Shown piece after piece: positions 27,301 to 33,979 of a stretch of 64,000 nt of DNA. Each line of letters begins with the position of its first letter. Position 1 is the first letter of the stretch. A program made the translations under genes and the position numbers. Source of the DNA: Halichondria panicea (Eukaryota; Porifera; Demospongiae; Suberitida; Halichondriidae); assembly GCF_963675165.1 (NCBI RefSeq), contig NC_087386.1:1166931-1230930 (forward strand), in the 5' to 3' direction. The notes beneath the pieces are model-generated. The model saw only the letters and a program-made list of their open reading frames with translations. It was not told the origin of the DNA and did no database searches.

Positions 27301-30300
27301 TCTCCCCGTCCTACACAGCCTACAAGAGCTCCCTCCTGGAGAACACAGTCACAGACAGCTGTACCCCATACCCCAGTGACACTCCAGTGCCTCAGGGCGT
27401 GACTCCAACTGAGTTTGTCCAGTGCAGTCAACCAACGACCATCACAGACAATAATGTCGGACCTCCATTCTACGTTGTTGCCGAGAGCCCGGGGCAAATA
27501 CTGTTTGTGTTTCCAAGAGCTGTTAATTTATCGAGTATCACAATCTCCTACCAATTCAATACTACATACGCACTAGCTAAGCTGAGGCTGTATGCAGTGC
27601 CAGATGATTTTGATGCCTGGGATTCAATCGACTCTTTCTCCGGGCAATCAGAACCAATCGATAAGATCACTTTTACTACCGGACAAGAGGAGGGACTAAG
27701 AGATGTGTCCATTACTGATTTACAGTGGGTTACCTCGAGAGTGTTGTTAAGAAAGCTTGAAGACACAAAAGACTATCTGTTTGCTATGAGTGAAGTGAGG
27801 TTTCAAGAATTCATCCCATCAGGTTAGTTCAGCCTAATTTGTAACATGACAATGTACTGTATTCCAAGGAATGTATAGTTCTTTTATACAATGTGAAATC
27901 ATATGCAATTTAATCAAATACACATATTATGCCAACAGAGACTGTAACTACAGCAACAACAGTCGGCACACCAACAGTTGCTATGACTACCTTGACATCG
28001 ACCAATGGTACGGCTCCAAGTAACGCTACCGATGCTAACACAGATCCAAGTCCCGACACACCAGACACAACCACCATCCCTGGTGGCTCAGGACAGCTGG
28101 CTACTACCGGGAGTCTCTTACTCACCATTCTAATGGGCCTCATCACATTACACGGACTACTACGATAACTAGTGTTCAAGCTGGCGCTGTGCTAATGCCT
28201 CTCGCCATGTTTTTGCTTTCGCTTAAAAGTATTAGAGTGTTATAATAATTATTAGTTTCTATAATGAATTTTATATTAAAGTTAGCTTATCTATACATAA
28301 AATATATGTATAAAAGTCACTGAGAAGAAAAGACTTATTTACATGCATCTATTGTTGTTATTTTTGTATTATGTGGCTTACCAGGACCTCAAGAAAGAAG
28401 AAAATTGATTCTTCCAGGATCTGTAGTTCAGTGTATATAATATCTAAGAAGAAAAGACCTGTGTACATGCATATTGTTATCTATAATTATTGTTATAATT
28501 ATGGTAGTGTTTTGTGGCTTACCAGGCCCTCAAGACAAAGATGATTCTGCTAAGAGGATCTGGATCTGGATCTTGGATATTATTTTCTCACACGTGGGGA
28601 ATGAGCGCGCATGCGCATTACATACACAGGAATAATTAAAGGGTGTGTCCAAAGAGATCAATTTCACAAATGGCTACTGCTAGCTAGCTGTTTTAACAGA
28701 TATTTTCTGAGTATTGTAGCTAACAAAAAGCTAGCGCTTTAGTGCAAGGCTAACTCATATGTTGAATAGAAAGTTTATGCGGACAGATGATGCTATGAAA
28801 GATTCTGAAGAGACTGCAACAGCCTTCAATGTGAGTCAAACTAGCCATAACTCGAGAAAGAAGCTTTAGTTTGCTAATCCACGAATCAAAATCCAAGAGA
28901 ACGTGGCTAAAAGCCTATAGAAGCTGTTAGTTTTCGTCGCATTACAACCGTTGAGCAGTTACAGCTGGAACAGACACACAGACAGACAGACACACACACA
29001 GTCAGCTTTACCGTATCCCTCCTGCAGCTACGCCTCGAGGCATAATCATGTTAGCAAATCTCAAGAGACCTCCACAATGCAATGAATAGTACAAGAGTTC
29101 ATGTATCACATTCAGTCGGTGTGTGGGTATATTGTGTTATTTAGACATGTGTCTATTGTAAGGGACTACTAACAGTGAAACACCTCTAAACCAAGAATAT
29201 GATTATTAAGTGCACTTTTTATCAAGGCATCTTGATTTCAGGAAGTCTTCACTTTAGTATGTGCATGGGATGACTAGGAGAACTGTCGGCGGCTAGTACA
29301 TGTACTACCATAACAGTTTACTTAGCTACATGTACCAGTTAAAACCATTATTAACGTTACAACTACAACTTACTAAGGTAGCACCCGGCCCACACTATTG
29401 GCCATTACACAGACGGTGTAGTAACCAAGCAGCTTATGTAACTACGTGTACTCACCGGTGTCTCTGCTCCTGAGGAAGAATGCCAGAGTGTCGAGTTGCC
29501 TCAGCTCCAGGGCTGTCTCGAGGGCGTTCACAGGTAGTGAGCACTTGTCCCAGCGATTCAGGTGACACAGTTCCTCGGCCACACTGGCACTACCGTACAT
29601 CAGCACCTGGTGGGGGGCGGAGGGGGGGAATTAATAGCAAAATCATATTAGCTGACTGGCTAATATTATTATATAGGGGCAGACCTAGAGTGTGTATAGT
29701 AAAGTTACAAAACTTGCATGTATTTGCCATATAAGTTAACAATTTTTGGCAACATGACCTACAGTAATGTAATGACTGACTAGGGGCATACCTAGAGAGT
29801 GGGCACAGTGAAGCCATACAAGCTGTTACTTGTTTGTGTGATAAACAATTACAATATACAATGAGCAAACTGAATGCCAGATGGGCAATTTGTTCAGTGC
29901 TTGTATTTGTTCAGTAAAAAGTCAAAAAGGGTCAATTAACTTCACTAGTATACACTAGCATACATGTACGTACCTTGGCAATGAACTCTTCTTGTGAAAG
30001 GTCGAAGGTTGTGACAGCTAGCATCTGAGAATTGGCCAGATACAGCAGCTGGTCGGATTTGGCAGGCAATACAAGCCAGCTGGGTTGCACCAGCCTGAGA
30101 GAGGTGTGTGTGTACGCAGCGTGTTGATAAAAGGAGCTCCAATCAAAACAAAATTGTCATATAAACATACGAAGTTTGAGCTAAAATTAAGTTACTGCTG
30201 AAAGAGCTGAGTTCACTAATAGTACAATATGGATGTACTACGGTAACATTATACATAAATGTACTGTACCTTGATATTGAATATGTCTGCTTGTCAGTGT

Positions 30301-33300
30301 GGTAAATGACGAGGGTGTTGACCATCACTCGAGCTCCACCCACTATCGGAGACGTCTCCTCTTCCTTCTTTACTGCTTCCACTTTATCGCTGCCATAGTA
30401 ACACACTACCAATTTGGACGAAAACTCAACACTCACGAGACATGAATCAGAAGTGGGAGGGGCCGGCAAGAGGCACAAATGACCATAGTAATATTTTGAC
30501 GGAGAGAGAGCTTCTTCAAGATTGGAAACAAGTGGAGACTGCTGCCGACTGGCAATCGATTTGCTCATTCCCGTGACAAAATTAACATTGAAGTTGCTCT
30601 TAGACATACTCTCCACGGAATGCAAGACAGGTTCTTTAAACCACGGCTTCCTCGACGTCATCAGTGGCTCTATCTCTGCAATCTGACTGACGGCATTTTT
30701 AACCCCGGGAAGTTTTAGCATTCGATTGCGTTTTGTTACAAAAGTAGAGGAGCTTTCGAAATGAGATGCCTTGTAAAAGTTCAAAGTTTGCGACTGAGAC
30801 GGTTGAAAGTCCTCTATGAGATTATTGAGTCTCTGCAAACGATTCGTGTGTCCATAGAAGCCGTGATATAGTCCTAGATAAGGCTCGGTCTGATTCTTGT
30901 CCGAATAGCCGCCATATTTGAGTCGATCTCCTTCCTCCTCTTGTTCAATGGTGGACTGATGTACAGGGGCGATGACACGACTACGCTGACTCAGCAAATA
31001 CGAGCGGGTGAACTGGGAGTTGTAGTGACCAGGAAACATCTGCACAGTTGGGAAATAGTTATGGCCGCCTTTAGAGCTTGGGTACCAAAGCAAAACTTGT
31101 TAGGGTACTGTCACATATCACATACATTGTATCACCGTTTTACATGAATTGACATAAATTCCCACGTTTCTACTACACAACAGTACACAAACTTTATGAC
31201 TTGAACTAACTCAAAATGAGACCAGGAACACGCACTAATAAGCAAATAATCATGTTAACCGAGTGGATTGTAACAGTAGCCCCGGACATTATAGGAATAG
31301 TACAGACAGTTACACAGTGGAGTGACACTGTCAGCTTGGTGACATTACCTGGAAGTAGTCTGGCAGATTGATCAAGACAATGTTGTTGTCTTCAGTGGCT
31401 GCAGCAAGGTGGACTAGGTCCGGAGACACGGCTGCATACTTGAAACTTGCTGTAGATATCGATGACAACAGCTCTTCAGAATCTAGATTTGGGGTAAAGT
31501 GTAATATACTGTTTGGGAACAAGTGGAACAAATTTGGGCTAACAGTATCTAGAGTACACTACTGTATTCAGCTTAAAATGTGGAGGTCCGACTGACAAAA
31601 ACACCTCTAAGCCTTATGCAAGCTCAACCCCAGGTTCCAAAGCACATAGCCAAACTATCTATAGACACTGTGACAAAGTTCCAGACCTTATTAGCCGATT
31701 CATCCTAAAATATGGACACCTCAATAAAAACAGGCAAAATAGTTACCAAAAATAATAGCCTGCATTTAGAGGTTATATTGTAAAATGGTGCCAAAAACGA
31801 CCACTAGCTACTATGTACGATCAAGGAATTGAGTGCATGGAGTGGAGAGACTAACCAGCCTGTCTTGAGCACTGGTACTGACTGTAGGCTATTGCATAGA
31901 CTACTCCAATACACTGGGAGGTCATCATGTTGTACACAACTATACACTGAGTCAAGGATAAGAATGTAGTAGGCTAACGGCATTCAAGGAATGGTTTGAG
32001 CATTTATTCCTAGCACCGTACAATGGTTCAATCAATATCCTGAAGTAGTGGGTCAACTGTACCGTATAGCGGGTTAACGCGAAACAATAGGTTCAACGTC
32101 ATTATCCTGAGCTGTATGAATACAAAATATTAAAATGGGTAGTTCATACGAAAATGTGCACCAACGAAAATCACCCGCTATACGATATTGGAAGTGGGGG
32201 GATTATAGTACAATCTGTTCAGGCAAGCCATTGAGATATGCTTTGGGCAAGTAATCTAACAAATCTACATGTACATGTAACTTTACACATCAAACAGATT
32301 AGATAAAGATTACGAGCATCGAGTGTCAATAAATGACTGGATCATTCATTGTGAATAATGTTAGGATACAGACAAGGCCATCTTGAGTGAGAGCAAACAT
32401 CAGGGGGCGGACAAAGGTAACGTTGACGATAGGCCCCACCCACTGAGGGAGGGAGCTGTCTGCGTATGCGTCCGTGGACAGTTCAATGCTCAGACAGCGC
32501 AGTACGATCATACGACTGAATTCAGGGTCGAAGGTTACAGTACAGACGAGATCAGAGTTGACTAGTAAGAGGACACGATTGTTGTACGAGCCAATGGCTT
32601 GCACTGTGTCAATGGAGTCAGCTAGGGGGGAGGAGAGATGAGGGTGGTATGGTTACGCATGTTTATCCGGTGTATGGTTTTCACATTCAATACATTGGAA
32701 TTAGAATAGAGCTTTCATTAAAATGATGTGTATTTCTCTATTAACTTACAGAATTTTAGTTTCTTGAGCTCAGAAAGGAGGTCGTCCTTAGAGAGTGTAG
32801 CCAACTGTTCAATCTTCATCCCCTCCTCCTCACGAGCTCCACTCCCCTCACGAGCTCCACCCCCTTCACATACGCTGTACCAGTGTAAACAGAGGTCAGG
32901 TGTGATGGCTAGCAGGTCACTCCTCTGTTGAGAGCCTTCGTCCATAACACAATCTTGTCCAGTATCAATGGCAGCCACCCAGTGAAACCTGTGCAAGGAC
33001 AGAGCATCATCAACAACACAACACAATCTATTTATGAAACCGAAAGTGTCCAATAAAGACAGACTACTCGATGGTTGTGTATGCTACAATGCATTGAATT
33101 ATCTGAAACCAAAACAAGGGTTGACTGATTTGCCTATAATCATAGTTACTGATCTATATACATGTATGCTTGTCTCTTGGCGACCTACAGTACTGATCTA
33201 CAGTACTGATATTATAGGGACAGGCTTCTTGAGCATATGGCAGAGGACAGCTCTACAGTGTATTGACTATGTGCGTATGTGTGCATGTTATAGCTACCCA

Positions 33301-33485
33301 GCAAAGTTCATTCCGTCAACAGAGGTACTTTCATCGTGCCCATGAAGTGAGTGGACTTGAAGATTATTGGAGCTGTCCAGGAAACACAGCAGCTTTCCCC
33401 TGGGGCACACTGCTCTATTTGACCCCTCTGAGCAGGCTGTGAGGTATGGACGACTCTTCTTGAGAATCACTGGCAAGTGTTCCAT
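51..33485 (-). CDS. SPG11: Spatacsin (SPG11), multi-exon, C-terminus beyond left edge
   Basis: Large minus-strand gene. In animals spatacsin works with spastizin and AP-5 in late-endosome/lysosome traffic and lysosome reformation. About 36 exons chain in phase with GT-AG borders and give roughly 1950 codons in the window; human spatacsin has about 2440, so the C-terminal quarter or so lies beyond base 1. Segments I recognise from the human protein include the block around CHLNRW and RQLDT (29456-29606), NELARHGVF followed by FLKY and YLDQYK (junction 16393/8532), DPDVIFQASL (7489-7643), SRLFKWQS (6913-6995) and QFSIARKYAN (51-160). Start taken at ATG 33485 (MEHLPVILKKSRPYL). Two introns of about 7.9 and 9.2 kb contain five other genes. 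Uncertain joins: 32370/31482 and 574/160. Identification is strong; some exon ends are approximate. Confidence 0.9.
1738..1942. repeat. Small foldback element in spatacsin intron
   Basis: The ends CTAGAATGTTTTGC near 1738 and its near complement TAAAATATTCTAG near 1942 form short imperfect terminal inverted repeats around about 200 bp of AT-rich sequence with no coding signal. It looks like a MITE remnant. No convincing target duplication was seen beyond TA. Confidence 0.35.
2235..2312. repeat. (TG)n microsatellite abutting a splice acceptor
   Basis: A run of TG dinucleotides followed by TGGG variants. On the minus strand this is a (CA)n tract that ends directly at the CAG acceptor of the spatacsin exon 2235-2148, so the microsatellite stands in for the polypyrimidine tract. 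Confidence 0.85.
2349..2499. mobile_element. 151-bp MITE with 9-bp target duplication
   Basis: Terminal inverted repeats beginning CAGAGGAGGTACGAC and ending GTCGTACCTCTTCTG. The interior is itself largely palindromic (TTGAGCGTGG facing CCACGCTCAA). It is flanked by the direct repeat GGTACATGT at 2340-2348 and 2500-2508, a 9-bp target-site duplication. Same family as 25474-26013. A 9-bp duplication is typical of Mutator-like elements; no transposase is present, so it is non-autonomous. Confidence 0.85.
2560..4082. other. Spatacsin intron without recognised gene
   Basis: Intron between exons 4261-4083 and 2235-2148. It contains a plus-strand open frame (2685-2957, 90 codons) starting with a hydrophobic stretch, of unknown significance, a perfect 17-bp hairpin at 2743-2782, a (TG)n plus poly-G run near 3550-3582, and short repeated GACCCTTTACCA-type motifs at 3885-4050. 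No other gene was recognised. Confidence 0.6.
6335..6545. repeat. Degenerate tandem repeat, about 3 units
   Basis: Three imperfect copies of a unit containing ACAGCCAGGTTAATGGGCCT, with GTCTCCCTAGCATGTACT also repeated, within the spatacsin intron between exons 6913 and 6283. No coding role is apparent. Confidence 0.6.
8885..10627 (+). CDS. POT/PTR family (SLC15-type) oligopeptide transporter, single exon
   Basis: A 580-aa intronless protein with about 12 hydrophobic spans. POT proteins couple uptake of di- and tripeptides, nitrate or other small solutes to protons at the plasma or lysosomal membrane. The family signature is visible as GGFFADVYLGRYRAVALGQI near residues 78-97, followed by the FQ/QFGSDQL-type segment in the next membrane pair. 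An Asn-rich loop between late helices carries several N-glycosylation sequons, as in the extracellular domain of metazoan members. Start set at ATG 8885; an upstream in-frame TTG at 8870 is not a likely eukaryotic start. The gene sits inside the 16393/8532 intron of spatacsin, opposite in strand. Lack of introns in an intron-rich region suggests retroposition or intron loss. The substrate cannot be told. Confidence 0.85.
   Translation: MSKYSLKHILIFSGPIVQILLWTTLNSAIYYAAIDIGSEVVKDTILSGKFVNLLKSLEGTLLQYGVLSLVFVIFLLGGFFADVYLGRYRAVALGQIFTSLCMVTTTVSSVALHVGDNKIVTSACIYVALAFSLLFYIIGMSLVGSNILQFGSDQLMEKPNESLGVFVHWLLWAQDFGYLIGKMFLVGKNCLPRDNQVFNHVLWSIPIYFLVVLIVLLIVSYCTRHRFNRDRVKYNPYKLIYKVLNFARKNKYPVGPVSAFTRCYNFRPSRLDYAKERYGGPFTTSDVEDVKSFKNVFLILLALGPVYIADPPMQSFIFHMFSNHTGAMISFGTSNETCENIETIFSRIGVLIGFPIYMWVIYSVFRNRTPRILYRLISAISIYLLAVTSILVADFTGHLILYTRSHNHTEYQAGCMFVEHELQETLHLHWAVIAIPSFIGGISHDVVIASALEFISAQSPHAMKGVLVGIFFATIGIFRVIGAIFFIPFSLKVIWKYGYLGKHPPVISCGFGYYLVCITVALIGLGSLIVAVKRYKYRRRDEEPYSQACVEEIFARRLANRAVSYDRQGYQELSGSNINS
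10628..11080. other. Intergenic stretch between convergent nested genes
   Basis: AT-rich sequence between the converging POT transporter and ATE1 genes. An AATAAA at about 11017 on the plus strand could serve the transporter, though it is far from the stop. No gene was seen. Confidence 0.5.
11081..12520 (-). CDS. ATE1: Arginyl-tRNA--protein transferase 1 (ATE1), single exon
   Basis: 479 aa. ATE1 transfers Arg from Arg-tRNA to N-terminal Asp, Glu or oxidised Cys of proteins, marking them for the N-degron pathway in cytosol and nucleus. The N-terminal Cys cluster (CGYC near residue 22, CC near residue 73) and the conserved segment ending [11 protein letters not shown] near residue 105 match the ATE1 N-domain. 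The C-domain shows the [24 protein letters not shown] and [10 protein letters not shown]-type segments of the GNAT-like fold. A Lys/Arg-rich linker joins the two. Length is close to the family norm of about 500. Start at ATG 12520 (a second ATG lies at 12508). The gene is nested in spatacsin and lies 84 bp from the first ATG of the divergent kinase-kelch gene. Being intronless, it may be a functional retrocopy; the frame is intact. Confidence 0.93.
   Translation of the reverse strand: [479 protein letters not shown]
12521..12694. promoter_or_regulatory. Shared divergent promoter, ATE1 / kinase-kelch
   Basis: The divergent genes start at 12520 (minus) and at 12605 or 12695 (plus). The gap of 84-174 bp must contain both 5' regions, implying a bidirectional promoter. 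No clear TATA box was seen. Confidence 0.5.
12605..15466 (+). CDS. TKL-type protein kinase with coiled coil fused to kelch propeller
   Basis: Two exons, to 13867 and from 14570, joined in phase 0. Starting from ATG 12695 (MSRRLTKFYL) the product is 689 aa; ATG 12605 would add 30 residues. Kinase domain: glycine loop GEGSYAAV near residue 21, Lys in CAGKKL, catalytic HRDLTTNNILL, DLG in place of DFG, and a PPE motif. All catalytic residues look present, so activity is plausible; the HRDLTxNN form is seen in TKL kinases. A Glu/Gln/Lys-rich coiled coil follows (about residues 290-385). Six kelch blades are then marked by Gly-Gly or similar doublets (VGAGY, VAVGGL, AVCGGI, YLVGGY, VIIGGW, IVIGGI). 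The only intron contains a (CA)n run that ends at the acceptor. Function is likely signalling with the propeller as substrate or scaffold binder; that is inference. Confidence 0.88.
14508..14569. repeat. (CA)n microsatellite ending at kelch exon acceptor
   Basis: About 28 CA units ending in CAG immediately before the kelch exon at 14570. The acceptor AG is part of the repeat, and length change here could affect splicing. Confidence 0.9.
15467..16392. other. Intron sequence with small inverted repeat
   Basis: Part of the large spatacsin intron after the kelch gene. Inverted segments near 15663 (ATTGTCCACTACATCAG) and 15757-15775 (ATGTAGTAGACATTATA) suggest a short foldback element of about 110 bp. 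No coding signal was recognised. Confidence 0.4.
16393..20207 (-). CDS. SPG11: Spatacsin central exon block
   Basis: Exons 20207-20110, 19652-19493, 19267-19050, 18867-18778, 18594-18403, 18189-about 18100, 17844-17708, 17508-17394, 17085-16929 and 16603-16393. All phases agree: for example 29456 ends in phase 1 and 20207 supplies two bases to make Gly. The helical segment AIRRNYVEEHYCQFASQLLL (19652 exon) and LKHICFHTVSRSLRDYLV (18189 exon) match the spatacsin repeat region. The donor after 18100 is weak, so that end is least certain. The final exon stops at GCA-AG and needs one more base, which the exon at 8532 provides. Confidence 0.85.
17140..17292. repeat. Partial copy of the 26157/28168 dispersed repeat
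   Basis: The segment with ACGTGGCTAGAAGCCT, then TTACAGCTGGAATACACA, a CA/GA-rich run and GGCTACGCCCTGAGGCATA matches the distal end of the repeats at 26157-27008 and 28168-29048. It is a diverged, truncated copy in a spatacsin intron. Confidence 0.6.
18287..18343. repeat. (CA)n microsatellite
   Basis: CACG units grade into a pure CA run within the intron between spatacsin exons 18403 and 18189. Confidence 0.9.
19787..20019. mobile_element. MITE with CGTATAGCG-type termini
   Basis: Begins CGTATAGCGCGAAATTTTCG and ends AAATTTCACGTTATACG, forming imperfect terminal inverted repeats of about 18 bp. The interior has several short CGAAAATT or CGCGAA motifs in both orientations. The termini resemble those of the elements at 32063 and 35406. 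Non-autonomous. Confidence 0.55.
20216..20487. repeat. GT-rich minisatellite, units of about 14-16 bp
   Basis: Reiterated GTGTGTGTGTGAGGT and GTGTGTGTGTGGGGT units. On the minus strand this tract lies directly upstream of the spatacsin exon that starts at 20207. Confidence 0.9.
21067..21074 (+). promoter_or_regulatory. TATA box of the discoidin-like gene
   Basis: TATAAAAG lies 99 bp upstream of ATG 21166, a suitable place for a TATA-type promoter. The paralogue at 27027 has the same octamer upstream. Confidence 0.5.
21166..22372 (+). CDS. Secreted, probably membrane-anchored discoidin-like protein, paralogue A
   Basis: Four exons, 21166-21244, 21344-21901, 22012-22074 and 22203-22372, all splitting in phase 1, giving 289 aa. 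Exon 1 encodes a signal peptide (MKMVSYFFKIAIVVLTISQQ, cut probably near ATA). Exon 2 is a beta-sandwich-like domain resembling F5/8 C or discoidin folds (CDHP near the front, RVLFTFSSTKTIDSIALHYF, LRLLAVPDDF-type strand, FSLSEIEFF at the end). Exons 3-4 give a Thr/Ser/Pro stalk with likely O-glycans and end in a hydrophobic tail suitable for a GPI anchor. The domain name is inferred from pattern only. It lies nested in the 29456/20207 intron of spatacsin, opposite strand. A role as a cell-surface recognition or adhesion molecule is a guess. Confidence 0.75.
22626..23154. mobile_element. Foldback element with 171-bp inverted arms
   Basis: The arms at 22626-22796 and 22984-23154 are nearly perfect reverse complements, separated by 187 bp. 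No transposase frame is present. A degenerate partial copy of the right arm (TTTTTTTCACAAAATTTTTTT, then ACACTTGTTTGT) appears at about 23315-23370. A transcript would form a long hairpin. Confidence 0.85.
23577..23845. repeat. Tandem duplication, about 146-bp period
   Basis: Two copies share CACTGCGTTTACAGCATGG, then ACAACAAGT, AATAGTGGCAG and a TCGTTGTCTAATAAAAGCGAGCAAAA-like end (23595 and 23741 phases). No coding content was recognised. Confidence 0.7.
23854..24369. mobile_element. 516-bp TIR element with 7-bp target duplication
   Basis: Perfect 33-bp terminal inverted repeats (23854-23886 and 24337-24369, CATAGATTGAAGAGTTAGAG inward). Direct repeat CTTGAAC flanks both ends (23847-23853 and 24370-24376). 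No transposase, so non-autonomous. Perfect repeats suggest recent activity. Confidence 0.9.
24377..25464. other. Spatacsin intron with short repeats only
   Basis: Contains repeated GGAACAGGGTCACTAAA-type motifs (about 24430 and 24490), related to a TTTGGAACAGGGTCATC motif near 4000. No gene recognised. Confidence 0.5.
25474..26013. mobile_element. 540-bp MITE, same family as 2349-2499, 9-bp target duplication
   Basis: Perfect 17-bp terminal inverted repeats, CAGAGGAGGTACGACAC (25474-25490 and complement 25997-26013). Flanked by the 9-bp direct repeat CAGTTACAC (25465-25473 and 26014-26022). No coding capacity recognised. Confidence 0.9.
26157..27008. repeat. Direct repeat copy 1, upstream of discoidin-like gene B
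   Basis: About 850 bp nearly identical to 28168-29048, from ACTAGTGTTCAAGCTGGCGC to the CTACGCCTCGAGGCATAAT end. It carries an intact TATAAAAG at 26875. It ends about 20 bp before the gene B start codon, so it holds that gene's promoter. Confidence 0.9.
26875..26882 (+). promoter_or_regulatory. TATA box of discoidin-like gene B
   Basis: TATAAAAG about 145-150 bp before ATG 27027. The equivalent position in the second repeat copy (about 28915) reads TATAGAAG. Confidence 0.45.
27027..28168 (+). CDS. Secreted, probably membrane-anchored discoidin-like protein, paralogue B
   Basis: Three exons, 27027-27114, 27280-27822 and 27939-28168, in phase 1, giving 286 aa. Signal peptide from MQAGYKMTALIAVLYALALS (ATG 27045 is an alternative start). 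The central domain aligns with paralogue A: QCSQPTTITD near the front, GQILFVFPRAVNLSSITISY, LRLYAVPDDFDAWDSI, and FAMSEVRFQEF at the end. A Thr/Ser-rich stalk with NGT and NAT glycosylation sequons is followed by a hydrophobic C-terminus (LLLTILMGLITLHGLL), as in GPI-anchored proteins. The gene lies between two direct repeats; the second starts at its stop codon. One intron fewer than paralogue A (the stalk is a single exon). Function unknown; surface role inferred. Confidence 0.75.
28168..29048. repeat. Direct repeat copy 2, downstream of discoidin-like gene B
   Basis: About 880 bp, highly similar to 26157-27008, beginning at the stop codon of gene B. It contains the 3' flank followed by the promoter-like 5' flank of a gene unit, but no gene follows and the TATA motif is altered to TATAGAAG. 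Confidence 0.9.
29049..29455. other. Intron remainder, nothing recognised
   Basis: AT-rich sequence between the repeat and the spatacsin exon 29456-29606. No gene or clear element. Confidence 0.5.
29456..33485 (-). CDS. SPG11: Spatacsin exons 1-7 (N-terminal block)
   Basis: Exons (high to low coordinate): 33485-33298, 32988-32750, 32621-about 32370, 31482-31349, 31039-30270, 30094-29974, 29606-29456. They encode the N-terminal beta-propeller-like part of spatacsin and the start of the helical region (CHLNRW, LPVNALE, RQLDTLAFF). The exon starting at 31039 is the longest (770 nt) and rich in Ser, Tyr and His. The join from 32370 to 31482 relies on a weak donor and may hide a small missed exon. 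The last donor leaves phase 1 and pairs with the acceptor at 20207 across the 9.2-kb intron. Confidence 0.85.
32063..32184. mobile_element. 122-bp MITE with CGTATAGCGGGT termini
   Basis: Perfect 12-bp terminal inverted repeats CGTATAGCGGGT and ACCCGCTATACG in a spatacsin intron. The interior shares ATTATCCTGAGCTGTATGAAT with the 35406 and 48160 copies. Probable TA target site. Confidence 0.7.
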
Positions 33486-33979
33486 AATTATTGCTGGCTT
33501 CCACAAACTTGTTTAGCTATATCTGTACATCAGTAGTTGGGTCTTTGGTCCCCTCTACTATGTAGAAGGTTAGCAACTAGCAGTTAGCTTTAGCTAGATA
33601 GAAGAAACAAGCTAAGAACCAAACACATGTGGCCAGTCAAGGATGATAGACTCCACCTCTGTGCTGCTTCTCCACCTAGCCAGCCCCTCCCTCTATATCC
33701 TGCAAAAGCTCTTACGTCATTCTATGAATATCATTAATTTGGTATGATGCCATGTAAACCACTAATAATGCCACCACATTTGGCAGTAATTTATGGAACC
33801 CTGTTTCTTTATAGTGCTAACATGTTACCATCGCCATACTGTTGTATAAAGATATTTTATGCAGTTGTACGTACAATGACTGATAATTATAGGTCTATGT
33901 GCTATATATACAAAAATACTTTAAAACTGACACAAACATGCAACTGAGAAAATAATTATACTAATAAAACAAACAAGAG
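33486..33979. other. Intergenic gap between spatacsin and the KH gene
   Basis: About 0.5 kb separating the spatacsin start codon from the stop codon of the upstream minus-strand gene. It should hold the spatacsin promoter and that gene's 3' end. No clear TATA box. Confidence 0.5.
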
